From Prostheceraeus crozeri (Eukaryota; Platyhelminthes; Polycladida; Euryleptidae), in assembly GCA_907163375.1 (NCBI GenBank), contig CAJQUW010015425.1, positions 27,278 to 91,277 of the forward strand: a stretch of 64,000 nt of DNA, in the 5' to 3' direction. Made by a program: the position numbers and the translations under genes. Positions within the stretch are counted from its first letter, which is position 1. Every line of letters begins with the position of its first letter. Shown piece by piece: positions 34,467 through 45,472 of this stretch. The notes under the pieces were generated by a model. That model searched no databases, had not been told where the DNA came from, and saw only the letters and a program-made list of their open reading frames with translations.

Positions 34467-37139
34467 TATGCACTGTAATATGCAAACGCTTTCTTATATT
34501 AGTTAGGTGCGTTATCACAAAGTGCGCTGTATAAATAGGTGAATGCAAAAATATGTTGATATTATCGGCAAATCGTATCTGCAATGAATTAGGCTTGGTA
34601 AATTATGTCTGCCAGTGACTTTTCGTCTACTGTCTTCACAAGAGACCTGGCCTATTGACAAGTTTTCTCATATCTCAGCACGGTGAACTGAGCCAGGTGG
34701 TTATATTTGCTGCGATATTATAAGTACATCAATAGGCCAGTTTACTTGAGAAAACACTCAATGAGTAGGTAGAGCACTTATGGAGCGCCTCCATTTTAGA
34801 AGCGCTATTAAGTGATTGCAGAATACAGAATGTCCTTCACATACCTGAATTAAAGCAGTGCCTTACTGGTTAATGTACAATCTCAACAGATAATGCGGTG
34901 GCCTTGTGTCCAGACGGCATGCTTGCATTTCATTCAGCTGCAACGTCGGCGATGACTGATGTGGATCAGCACTTCATCATGTACTGTGGTGGTTGCGTCT
35001 GTTGCACAATTTGATAAACTGTCTTTTATCAACGAAATGAAGTATGTGTATACTGCCGCCAAAAACTCGACCGGTTCCAACCCTGGTTCGCACATTGCAG
35101 TTGTGAAAGCATCAGTTACTAAAGTATCCCTGAACTGTTCTCAATGTACTGCTTTCAGAGATAAACATTGAGATTCACATTGAAAATATTGAGTAGCTAA
35201 TTCATGATAAGGAGTCAAGTGAAAAACATATAAATTATTAGCGGAAAAGTAGCGGACAAACAATTATGATAAATGTGGGAACAAGTCTATTATTTTTCAA
35301 TTTGATGTGTATCTCCGTGTATCCAAAGATACGTAAGTGAATACTCTGACACATTTCCCATGACTAGACATTTTCTGGGAATCATGACGTAGTGGCTGTT
35401 CTGCACGACATTTTCTATTACATGGATGAATCGATTGTAACTAAAGCAAACATTACAGGGTTTGTATTGAACATTTGAGCAATGAATAGCTGCTTCATGA
35501 GTTTTGCATGTGGCTGTTAAATTATTTGATTTATAGCTATCTTTCTTATAGAACTTATCGCTGATAAAATCTGAATTTGATGTTATCATCAGTTTTCTTC
35601 AGTTATTTTCCTATTTAGTTTCCTTAGTGAGTGAATATCTTAAAGTCGTAATGAAAACATTTGTTGCTTGAATGATCGATTGAATCTACACCACTTGCAA
35701 ATGTATGTTGCCACCAATTCATCATCGGATGCGCTATAAAGGATATTCTTAACTAACCAAAACAACTCATTCAATCTGTCGTGATCAAACGACACTCATG
35801 ATCAATAAATAAACTGAGTTTACGAAAGAAATTCGCTTATTTTATTTTTCAATCATGCCTATTTCTTCACAGTTCTCATAGACTTTGTTCAGTATTTTGT
35901 GAGATAATGTGCATTATTATGTGAAAATAAAATATGTGACTATTAAACCATCTTAACACCAACATATTAAGAGTGGTGAAACGTCATCAAAACCATTATT
36001 CATCAGAAAGATTTGTAGTATCTTAAACAAATGAAAAAACATGTTTTAAGCATAGACGACAACGCGTCTGAAGCACGAAGGAAATATCATTTTTCTGAAA
36101 TGTTATGATGATTTTTTCCAAATATGTGAACATTCGCAATACAATTTTGATCTGTCTAAATATACATGTAGCTTAAAGTTATTTCTCACTTCATGACCAT
36201 AGAATTAATTTGTAAACTCCACTGTGGCGCTTTCCAGCTGAATTTTTTATTGATATTTGAAATACTTAAAAGAAATGATATATTTTCATTTTATTCTTTT
36301 TACAATAACTTTTATATCTGGGTCGCTTGCCACAAAGAAAGATGCAAACTGCAATGACATCTTTCATGAAATGCCAAAAAGTGCCGGCATGTCAAATTAA
36401 TGACAATCCGCCTGAGTTGTCTGGTAGAGATTTTGTTGCTAAAAACTATTTCCTGCATCATTAAATAAGGAATGATGCGACATTCAGCGCGACTCATCCA
36501 TGACGGCAGGCATGAAAAAACCTGACAATCATGAACGAATAATCTAAGAATTATTAAGTCAAATAAGAAACAGAAACTTCAGTTACAAAATTAAGCATTA
36601 GTAGAATTAAGTATTTGTCATGTAAAATCAGTTTCGGGCATTGACATTGCATTACTCGAAATCGCCACACGTTACAGAGAAATTGTCCAATTCAGCACTG
36701 CAGGAATACACAAGCAAATGAGCAGTGTAGAACAAGACCTCAGTGCCTCTCATTGTTTATTCCTGATTCAGCTTTCACCAATAGAGGCAAATAATCCATA
36801 ATGCGCTGAAGTATGTGCAATAAGTATCTTCAAGACTTAGAGTTTCCGCATTGACTCAATTTTCTGACAGCAGAAGATTACCTGTTTATGGAGAATTGTA
36901 ATGAATTCTGCAAAGTTATTTGTTGAATAAAGCAATGACTAGAGCTCGACAAAATAGTTTATATTTTTCAAGCAGGAAAGGAAATTTCTCAGGCTTTTAT
37001 TTAGTTGGCAAAATTCGTAAAATAGTTTTTGAAGTTTTTGAAGTGATTATGCAATAGATCGGTTAACATTTTAAAACTATATTACTTATAATGTCCTTTA
37101 TAAGATGCATTAAAACTACCTCGAACAAAACAATTTCAA
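34467..37139. other. Unassigned sequence
   Basis: A short inverted pair CTGGCCTATTGA / TCAATAGGCCAG lies at about 34648 and 34730. The GC-richer stretch 34880-35170 contains a 70-codon open frame (34959-35171) with no motif. Otherwise nothing. Confidence 0.35.
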
Positions 37140-37541
37140 TTAACGACAAAAAGGCATTAACAGGAAGAGACAGCAATTATTGTAGCAACACTTTGTTGGC
37201 ATAATGTTGTGAATATTCTCCCCTGTAAGACTTTGTCTCCGGTCGGATGCCATCATTTTGTAGTTACTGAAGGAACGCTCTATATCCGCTGACACAACTG
37301 GACAGAAGCGCAAAATTGAATGGTCATTGGGGGTCACACAGTCAGGAACGTTAGCACAGCCTCCACGTAGAATGTTTGCCACATCGGATATAATTTTGAA
37401 GGCTGAATTTTTCGTCAACATAGCGCACAACTCCATCTGCCGCTTCTCTCCAGTGGTACCCGAAATCTTGTTCAGCCAAGCCTCGAATCTCCAGTTGTTT
37501 GATGGAAGCAGGCAGAAAAAAAGATTGTCAAGGATGTACAT
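37140..37541 (-). pseudogene. hAT-family C-terminal dimerisation domain fragment
   Basis: A 133-codon minus-strand frame ends in a clear hAT dimerisation signature: CPVVSADIERSFSNYKMMASDRRQSLTGENIHN, with the conserved S-x-x-x-E-R-x-F-S core, then DRR and a leucine. Residues 20-75 (WRFEAWLNKISG...) look like the preceding hAT core helices. No upstream catalytic part, BED finger or terminal repeats were found nearby. It could be the last exon of a hAT transposon or of a domesticated hAT-derived host gene. The frame is open and not visibly decayed. Confidence 0.7.
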
Positions 37542-39194
37542 GAGAATTCATCATGAAAAATGGAACTCTAATTGGCTGAAAACTGGCTAATAGAAATCCA
37601 TTTAACTGCCAGTCCTAATATTGCCTTCTTTGTTACATTTGAAAGCCTCGAATCATCTACTATTTGATTGAATTTGATCAAAGTCATTAACATTAGGTAT
37701 TATTCCGAAAAATAGTTGTTTTATTTCTGAAGTAGTCAAAACAGTTGAAAAACTATTATGTCTAGCTTTAGTAATCACATTGCTTTCAACTCTCCAGGAT
37801 TCATTTATGCACATGTAAACTTTAAAATAGACCGATAATAATGTACGCAGTTAACAATTTTCTGCAGTTGAAGCAGTGTGGAACAGAACATTACACGCTG
37901 AAGATCTAGGTCAATCGAGATCAAGAAGTCACAAGTGAATCTGTCTTATGGAAGCTACGTTGTGATAGTTTACTCAATATGTGTATAAAATTACAGCAAA
38001 TAGAACAGTCGAGCCAAACGCCACGAACCGCCCCTGCCTTAGAGAAGCACCATATATCAGATAGCATATAGACTACAAATTCTGCCAAGCTTTTGTTTAT
38101 CTGTTCTTGGAACTGAATGCAGTTATCTATGAATATTTCAAGATTGATGATGAAGTATCTAAGAATCAATTTCGATATTCTCTTCTCCGCTGTTCCAATT
38201 ATCCAGCACTGAATTTATGCCTGTGTTAGAATGTGGTCTCAAATTAAGCCCATCTTCGTGGGAAATTATGCATTTTCCTTCCAAATGCCTCAATTGTGGA
38301 CACATAATTGACTTCAATTGGTGGGTTTTTCGAAATTGAAATGAAACGGAATATGAGTTGGACATTTGGAGTCTACCTCTCATGAAATTGTTCTGATTTT
38401 AAGTGGAAATTTTACACTGTGGGTGAGAGGCAAATTTGCGTAGTTTATGAGTCTGTGAATTCAGTTGCTGTCATCATTTGAGAAGTTTATACAGCATAGT
38501 GTTTTATTGCACTTCAAACATAACGATGTGAATTCTGAAACTTTTTTATCATTCTCATAATTTCACGGATTGCAAAGACATGTTACAGTAGCGTTGTGTT
38601 GAGATTGAGCTCTTCCATTTTCAAACATAAAATAGTATTGTGATTTGATCATAATTGGAAAAGTTAGTGAATAACACTATGCAATGTTTCAAAATAAATA
38701 TACAAAATTTGAAGACATGAAACAACATTGGCCAAGAGATCGTCTGAACAAATTGTGCTTAATAAATTATGGGCATTCACCGAAAATAAATCTAATTCCG
38801 CTAATTTTATATGCAAAATATTTGCAAAAAAATTATTGGTAAATACATGTTTTTTATGTGCGCTAATTACGAGTAGTTATGCTTCATTTCAGATCTTAGT
38901 ATATCATATCAAATGGCATCGGTAAGCGTTATATCAATTCCATTCATTCATTAATTAAAGAAGTATGCCCCATACGGACAGTCATGGATCCGATGTAACG
39001 CACCTGCAATCAGAGCTAAATGAATAATCTATTTTGTTTAGCGTTTCTTGTTCTGATTAGGTGATGTTTGAAAATTGATTAATTAATGTGTTTTGATGTT
39101 GAAAAGCATGCTTCTGCTGACTACACAGACTCCTTTTACTATCAAGCTGAAAATATTCGTTTCATCAGACTGCTAACAACGGTACAGTAGCATC
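37542..39194. other. Unassigned AT-rich sequence
   Basis: No upstream hAT catalytic region could be seen on the minus strand. Nothing else recognised. Confidence 0.35.
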
Positions 39195-39544
39195 TGTGCT
39201 CGGAGCTGTGGCGGTCGCAGTAAATCGATTCCACACCCTAAATCGTGCGACGGAATTAATCGCGCCATTCCTGAATGACCTGATTTTTTTCTAAATGTAA
39301 TTTGTTTGATGAGGATAATTAAGGCTATTTTCCAATTTACTCTTTCAACGCTTGAGTTAATTCCACTGAATATAAAGCTGACACCCACGCAGACTACAGG
39401 GTGCTCGTACCTGACATCATGTATGACTAGAATACGATAGGAGTCACCATGTGTTGCGATTTCTCCCACACCACAGCAAATCTCTATGGGAATCCAGTGG
39501 CTATTACCAGTTCCCACACATCGCAGCAATGCATTGTTTTATAC

Positions 39545-39585
39545 AATAGATATATACATATACATATACATAATATATACATATA
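39545..39585. repeat. TA-rich microsatellite
   Basis: ATATACATATACATATACAT-type run immediately left of Tc1 family 3. It supplies the TA insertion site. Confidence 0.85.
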
Positions 39586-40799
39586 CACTAATCCCAAAAA
39601 TGTGTGTCACCTTTTAATAGAGCCAAATGTATGCATATCAAACCTCTTGCCATGCTGTAATAAATGTTTCTAAGATTGCATGAGCTAAGAAAAGTAATTA
39701 AGCTGATAATAAACAGTGATTTTTACAACAGGATTATAAAATGTCGGTAACGAGACCACCTGATGAATTAATCACAGTTCTTATTCTTCGAAGTTTAAAT
39801 ATTTGCATGTATTTTTATCAAGTTATCAATTGCGCTCTGAGGAATGGTCATGCATCTCTTCGACCACGATGGATTGTAAGTCATTCAAACAGCTAATGCC
39901 ACCTCTTTTTGATACTTTCCTCTTCGCCAGATCCCATCACACCTGTTCGCTAAGAGTAAGATCTGGTGATTTTGATGGCCGCTCCTTTGAGTGTTCTAAC
40001 ATGGTACAACTGATCGATCAGCCAATGATGATTTATGTTTCATGAAAGATGGAATCCGACAGTCTGCAAACGATGTATTAAAAGAAACTAGTCTAACTAT
40101 TAGCGGCATTCTAGCTTTTCGATTTTCACGAGAGATTTCAGAATTTGCAACTCACTAAGATCAAGGTTTCATAGCGATCCTGGAACATCAACTCGCAACA
40201 ATCGGTCTCGGTTTTCTTACACCGTCCTTGACCAGACCGATTATAAGACAATTTCTCATTCCACATCTTTCTACTGCGGATAAAATCTGTTATTCAGGAC
40301 ATATCTAAGCAGTGGGCAGTTTGCTGCATTCCGTGGATTCTCTTTTCTAACGGTAGAACATTTTTTATTCACTAAATCTCTCTTTGTGTCTCGGTATCGA
40401 CCTTAAAACTATTATTTTGTTAAAATACGTATGTTGAACAATTTCAGCTGTTGCCATCTTCATCACTGGATAGCCAAAAGTCTCTACTATAAGCCATCTT
40501 TTCTTTAGTTTCCATTATTATTCTCTTTCAATTTTATTACTCAAATTTGCTGCTTTCATTTCGCTAAATGTGTAGGAATGCTTGAGTACAATTAGCTTTA
40601 AAATCAAAGCTTTCTTTTACCAATGCAACTTATAACATCCATAGAAATTTATTTCAATTCAATGACTAACTTATCCATGTCATATAGAGTGACAATGTCT
40701 TCATAGATATAATTAAATTGGCAATTTTACAACAAGTCATGTTTAACTATTAGCATTAGGAAGCAATTCAAAAGGTGACACACATTTTTAGGATTAGTG
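39586..40799 (-). mobile_element. Tc1-like DNA transposon, family 3
   Basis: A ~30-bp near-perfect inverted repeat: left CACTAATCCCAAAAATGTGT, right (reverse complement) CACTAATCCTAAAAATGTGT, both continuing CACCTTTT. TA flanks both ends (39584-39585 and 40800-40801). It is 1214 bp long and carries a degenerate minus-strand transposase. It is inserted in the dispersed repeat 39195-41140. Confidence 0.9.
39831..40340 (-). pseudogene. Tc1 family 3 transposase remnant
   Basis: On the minus strand the clearest block, at about 39831-39990, reads RPSKSPDLTLSEQV, a TGA, then WDLAKRKVSKRGG and ends SSERN before a stop. This is the SPDLNPIENLWWDLK region with the catalytic Glu. Farther upstream (about 40140-40260) a GQGRCKKTETD-like stretch recalls the GRPRKT linker. 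The first and second Asp blocks were not found, the frame is shifted several times, and the element is shorter than a full Tc1. It is dead. Confidence 0.7.
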
Positions 40800-41140
40800 T
40801 ATTCGTATAGAAAGCCTGCACGATTTTCACGAATCATGCATGTTGTCAAGTATAAGTAGGTCCCTATGATATCACCTCTCCGTATTGAAAGCATGTGAAT
40901 TGCAGATTTCAATGTAATATTGCAATTCATATATCTGACGCGCAATATGCTATAGGCTGAGGGCCGTCTGAGATCTGAATTGCAATATAATTGTGATAAG
41001 GTTATCTATGATTGACCCGCAATGTGCTAAACAGGTATATTGCGGTTCAATATTTTAACATGGGAAGATACACGAACCTGAACACAATGTCTGATTTACA
41101 CGTGCATTTCATATGCACACTGTAAACTCAGCCCAGTATC

Positions 41141-42244
41141 AACTGCATTCTTATATAGCCTACACCACAAATATGAAGATCTGCTAATATTTTGTAAATG
41201 CTATTGATGCAATGGTTTGAGCTCATTGAAATATAATTTTGTTTATTGCAAGATTGATGGAAGAAACGTTTTAATGCCTGCAATTATTCAAAAATATGGT
41301 CGATGAAGACCAAAAGAATGAAAATTAAGAAGCAAGAATGCATGTATCTCAATAGTTACTTCATAGCACTTGTGGTGTTTCATAGTAGGCCTGGATTCAG
41401 CTTTATAAATTTCTTTAATTCATTTTAATAGATTCATTAAATATTTCATTATTAATATGCAGATTAATAGAAAAATGAAGGCGGAGGCAATTCGATAGCT
41501 CTTCCATCAATTTTTGCAAAATGTAATTTTGTATATAATTATATAATATATAACTTGTCATTTAGATTTCAATGACTTCAGTCCCACTTGAGCAATCCAA
41601 TATCATTCAGATGCCATACATAGAAAATCGACTGAGTCTGATTACTATGCCTACAAATTCTTCAGCAAAAGTGAAAAAGGCCAACTTCGACATTCACAAG
41701 ATCATTCGATTGGTCGTTAGGCTAACCAGCAATTCACGGAAATCATTCAAAAAATTCCGCTTGCAATAAGTAGTCTATGGCAATTTTGATTGTAAAAGAT
41801 AGTATGAATTTTCAAAATAATAACTCTTTGTGTATGTTATTTCAGTCCATTTCACTCAATGTAGCTTGAGTGCATGTAGACCTACATGCTTTTAGATGAG
41901 CCACTGACAGATGATTTTTGTTAGATTTGAGATGATCTGTAACAGTATGTGTTGGACGTATTCAAATTAAATTCACTTTCCGATAAAAGAGCTGCTTTTG
42001 TGGTCAAAGACTCATAAGTGATTCAAAGTAGTCTGAAGTCAATCTTTGCACCTCAAATTGAACAAAAGCAAATCACGACTTAAAATGTTTCCGAAATTTA
42101 TGCAAGATCAAGACGCATTAAACAGCATATCCATAACAGGTATTAGCTACTCGTGTACCGTTTGTAAAATTGCTAGATATTACTTTCACAAGTAATTTCA
42201 AGTGGGACGAACATTTGAACACTCTCCTCCAAAGGCAGTTGCGG
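41141..42244. other. Unassigned AT-rich sequence
   Basis: Contains TATATAATTATATAATATATA near 41530 and a 65-codon open frame (41572-41769) without a motif. Confidence 0.35.
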
Positions 42245-42680
42245 GAGCAGTTAATCGATTCCGCACGATTAATCGTGCGACGGAATCAATCGCGCGATTC
42301 TTGAATGACCAGGAATCGTGCGATTTTTTTGGAATGTGACTTCTCAATGAAGTTTGCTTGATGAGGTTAAAACAATGTTTCTATTCACTCTTTAATCGTT
42401 TGAGACAATTGCAATGCGGGGGCGCTCGTTCTTGAGATCATGTATAGCTAGACAGAGCTTCCATGTGAATTCTCTATGGGAGATCCACACATGGCATTAA
42501 ACACGCTCGCATAGGTCAGGTACACCATCTATCCGAATCATGCAAGTTGTCTAGGCAGTCAAGCTATGTCTCCGCAATGAAATCATATAAATACATGTAT
42601 ATTGATAACAATGCGCACTAATGTCGGATTTACATTTGACATGCACACAATGAACATAACCCGGATAAATTGCACTGGCC
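42245..42680. repeat. Dispersed repeat, copy B
   Basis: The uninterrupted counterpart of 39195-41140, about 435 bp. It has a palindromic core near 42260-42310 built from AATCGTGCGA / TCGCGCGATT words. The ends are not precisely fixed. Confidence 0.65.
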
Positions 42681-43098
42681 GATTCGATAAATTCGCCAGA
42701 GCATAGAAAGGAAAGATGTCCTCAGACTTAGCTATTTAAGTACAAAACTTCCTTGGCAGCAGCAGACGCTGCGCTGTTCCCACCACAAGGGCTCGGAATG
42801 GTCCAAAGGAGGCTAGCTTAAAATATTTGGAATGTCTGAGCAAGCTGAAGGACTGCGCAACCACGGCTGCTCTGTGTTTATCTATCCTGGCTATGTCGTA
42901 CAGTTGACAATCAAAAAGACCATAGTGCCAATTCTAAATACTTTGAGCTAGTCTGGACCGTTCCGACCAGCACTGACGAACCCTTGTAAGGCGAAACGCA
43001 GTGGCTAATCACAGAATTTTTGTGCATAAAATTGTTCAAGTCTGAGGATACCTCTCTATTAGATTTGCTGATGTTCTGCAGACGTTGTAAGTCTAATA
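42681..43098. other. Unassigned sequence
   Basis: GC-richer around 42760-42900 (CAGCAGCAGACGCTGCGCTG). The 98-codon minus frame 42911-43207 runs into the Tc1 terminal repeat and is not a gene. Confidence 0.35.
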
Positions 43099-44455
43099 CA
43101 GATTGTTTCATAAAAAATGGATCACCCTTAAACATCGCCTTAACTTCAACTTTGTCTAACTCCGCCAAACTTGAACGAATTTCTCTGAAATTTGGAAGAT
43201 ATGTCAATTGTGCTTACTTATATCATTGTTGGAAATTTCAAGCATGAAGATTGAGTTGTTTTCCTGTTATAGATAAAAAAGTAGTAGATAATTTGATCTT
43301 CATTTAGCAATGTTACACAAAATCATACCTCACTCTTATAAAATTACATTTGTTTCCTTTGTTATGTAATATGTTGTTCTACAAGCCAAAAGCTATCAAG
43401 CAAAACAAAAATAAAGAAAATCGGTCAATCAGAACCAGTATAGCACCATTATTCATCAACAATAATGTAACTGCTACATGTGATTAACTGGACTTCATGT
43501 TCCATAGCTTCCTGACTTCGTTGCGGTGGTGTTGGCAGCAGTCCTGATTGCTTTCAGCTAGAAATCTATCTCTTACCGGTTGAAAACAATACAAAGCACA
43601 AATGAACAATAACGAGATTGCATTCACAAAAGGCAAAGTGTCAGGGTTTTCTTTGCGAGCTACAAGCAAGCGACTAAATGTCCTTTACACAAATGTGCAT
43701 CGATGGCATAATGATGATTTTCGACTCTGTCGTAAAGAGGGCTCTGGACGTCCACGCAAAACATCCAAACGTATAGACCGCCTAATTTTGAGATTTGTTA
43801 AAGTTGATCCAAGTCTCTCGTTAACTGAGATGGCTGCACTATACTCGTCTATTTCTAAGTCCACTATTCGTAGAAGACTTCACATACAGCAAGGAACCAT
43901 GAATTCTGAACGCTATGTAAATGTTTTACGAATGAACATTGGCCAAATGACAGATCAACTTGGTGATCCATCGACTTGGTTATTTATGGATGATAATGCT
44001 ACGTGTCACAGGAGTAGTAGAGTCAACTTATGCAAGTCTCAATTAGGGCTTAGGACATTATCTTGGCCAGCTCGTTCTCCTGATCTGAATTCTGAATCCC
44101 ATAGAAAATGTATGGAGTATTCTAAAACGTAGCGTTCGTCGTTCACTGCTACCTACAGATGGCGTATCACAACTTACGTCACTGTTAAAAAGAGAGTGGA
44201 GAAAGTTAGATCAGTCAAAAATCAACGATATCATCGAATCAATGCCTAGACGAATTGGTAATGTCATTGACAATAAGGGTAGGGCCACAAAATATTAGCC
44301 TCTTAAGAACCGTTACTGTATCATAGCTTATCAGATTATATAAGGACATTTAAATATATTAGGGACATGAAATAACATGAAAAATGCTTTCTGTATCATA
44401 CTTATGTTTTATTTAGTCAAATTTTAGGATGATCCACTTTTTATGAAACGGACTG
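43099..44455 (+). mobile_element. Tc1-like DNA transposon, family 1, copy 4 (internally deleted)
   Basis: It runs from CAGATTGTTTCATAAAAAAT to GAAACGGACTG and is flanked by TA on both sides (43097-43098 and 44456-44457). This is the only family-1 copy here with a clean duplicated target. It is 1357 bp, shortened mainly by one large deletion in the transposase. It shows that the full 5' end contains CACCCTTAAACATCGCC, the TTAA that piggyBac used in copy 2. Confidence 0.95.
43602..44298 (+). pseudogene. Tc1 family 1 transposase remnant (copy 4)
   Basis: It starts at the same ATG as the intact copy. A 15-bp in-frame loss removes five residues after KVS. A deletion of roughly 300 bp joins IRRRL directly to HIQQGTMNSE (ACTT at both deletion edges), removing the first catalytic Asp. 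A 7-bp duplication (CTGAATT) just before the Glu block shifts the frame. The second Asp (MDDNATCH) remains. Confidence 0.92.
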
Positions 44456-44545
44456 TAGTTTGACAACAAAGGTATGTCGTAGTTCATTGAATATCGAAAG
44501 AGAATGACAGCTATTAAGTCAATACAAGACACCAACACCCTTGAT

Positions 44546-44637
44546 TCCCCGACCGCACTCGCCTGACCTAGGAATCGAACGGAAGTCCGCGGTGGAGACG
44601 AGCTCGCACCTTCTTAACTAGGCCACGCTGACGGTCC
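44546..44637 (-). repeat. tRNA-derived (SINE-like) module, left arm
   Basis: Minus-strand counterpart of the module at 44978-45072. The B-box-like GTTCGATTCC (reverse of 44571-44580) has one base different just upstream of it. The A-box-like TGGCCTAGTTAAGAAGG is also present. No tRNA cloverleaf with paired acceptor stem is seen. Confidence 0.6.
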
Positions 44638-44977
44638 AAAAAGACTGCGAGTGAAGGCAGAAGTCATCTCTAAGTGATATCGACAGCATATTGTCCTATT
44701 ATTATTGACAGAACGCTAACAGCGTTCATATTGCAGTGAGACAGCATATCAGCATGTCATACATGTACGACTACGTCACAGTGTAGATTGACAACAAAGG
44801 TCTGTCGTAGTTCATTGAATATCAAAAGAGAATGACAGCTATTAAGTCAATACAAGACACCAACACCCTTGACCCAAGTCCGCGGTGGAACGCTGTCAGC
44901 GTTCTGTCAATAATAATAGGACAATATGCTGTCGATATCACTTAGAGATGACTTCTGCCTTCACTCGCAGTCTTTTT

Positions 44978-45072
44978 GGACCGTCAGCGTGGCCTAGTTA
45001 AGAAGGTGCGAGCTCGTCTCCACCGCGGACTTCGGTTCGATTCCTAGGTCAGGCGAGTGCGGTCGGGGAATC
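44978..45072 (+). repeat. tRNA-derived (SINE-like) module, right arm
   Basis: An A-box-like TGGCCTAGTTAAGAAGG (44990-45006) and a perfect B box GGTTCGATTCC (45034-45044) lie 44 bp apart start to start, the spacing of an internal RNA polymerase III promoter. The acceptor and anticodon stems of a real tRNA do not pair. Downstream sequence (TCGGGGAATCAAGGGTGTTG) is not tRNA. This fits the head of a tRNA-derived SINE rather than a functional tRNA gene. Confidence 0.65.
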
Positions 45073-45296
45073 AAGGGTGTTGGTGTCTTGTATTAACTTA
45101 ATAGCTGTCATTCTCTTTCGATATTCAAGTCTAATAGTTTGATTCAATTGATGCATAATTATGCTTATTTCAGGACTGATATAGAAGAAACGGCAAATAC
45201 AGTGTACCTACTCTACTCTACAGCAACGTCCGATAAAATGTGATTGAAAGAACCAAAACTGGGAAATGTAAATATTAATAATATACTTCATCAATT

Positions 45297-45472
45297 GTGA
45301 GGGAACCCGTGGAAAGCGATGAACATTCAAAGCATGCTCTTTATCGAGTACTTTCGATCACTGCAGGCGACCATCATCAGGACCGTGCACTCGACAAAGT
45401 ATACATGTATATAAAGTATACTCGACAAATAGCATACTTTGAGTGTACTTCGTTTTCTACGGGTTCCCTCAC
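45297..45472. mobile_element. Short MITE with GTGAGGGAACCCGT termini
   Basis: A 176-bp element whose left end GTGAGGGAACCCGTGGAAA and right end, reverse complemented GTGAGGGAACCCGTAGAAAA, form an inverted repeat of about 20 bp. The interior is non-coding, with TATACATGTATATA near its centre. No second copy was seen in the window. Confidence 0.75.

Larger units (their letters stand above)
39195..41140. repeat. Dispersed repeat, copy A (split by Tc1 family 3)
   Basis: 39195-39540 and 40801-41140 together match 42245-42680 in order. Shared words are AATCGATTCC, AATCGTGCGACGGAAT, CATCATGTAT near 39415, CTCTATGGGA, GAATCATGCA and TTTACACGTGCATTTC / TTTACATTTGACATGC. The gap between the two halves is the Tc1-like element 39586-40799 plus a TA-rich microsatellite. 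The outer limits are approximate. It is non-coding. Confidence 0.65.
44487..45127. repeat. Large inverted repeat with tRNA-like sequence in both arms
   Basis: Left arm 44487-44727 and right arm 44888-45127 are almost perfect reverse complements over about 240 bp. The arms meet a 160-bp centre and each begins and ends in a near-palindrome (GAACGCTRWCAGCGTTC) at the inner edge. The centre holds a third, shortened copy of the left flank and arm: 44786-44872 repeats 44458-44543 and then jumps to AAGTCCGCGGTGG. Each full arm contains a tRNA-like module. It begins 30 bp after Tc1 copy 4. Confidence 0.93.

Noticed and set aside
44978-45072. Functional tRNA gene
   Set aside because: A and B boxes are present, but the acceptor and anticodon stems do not pair and no CCA-compatible end is seen.
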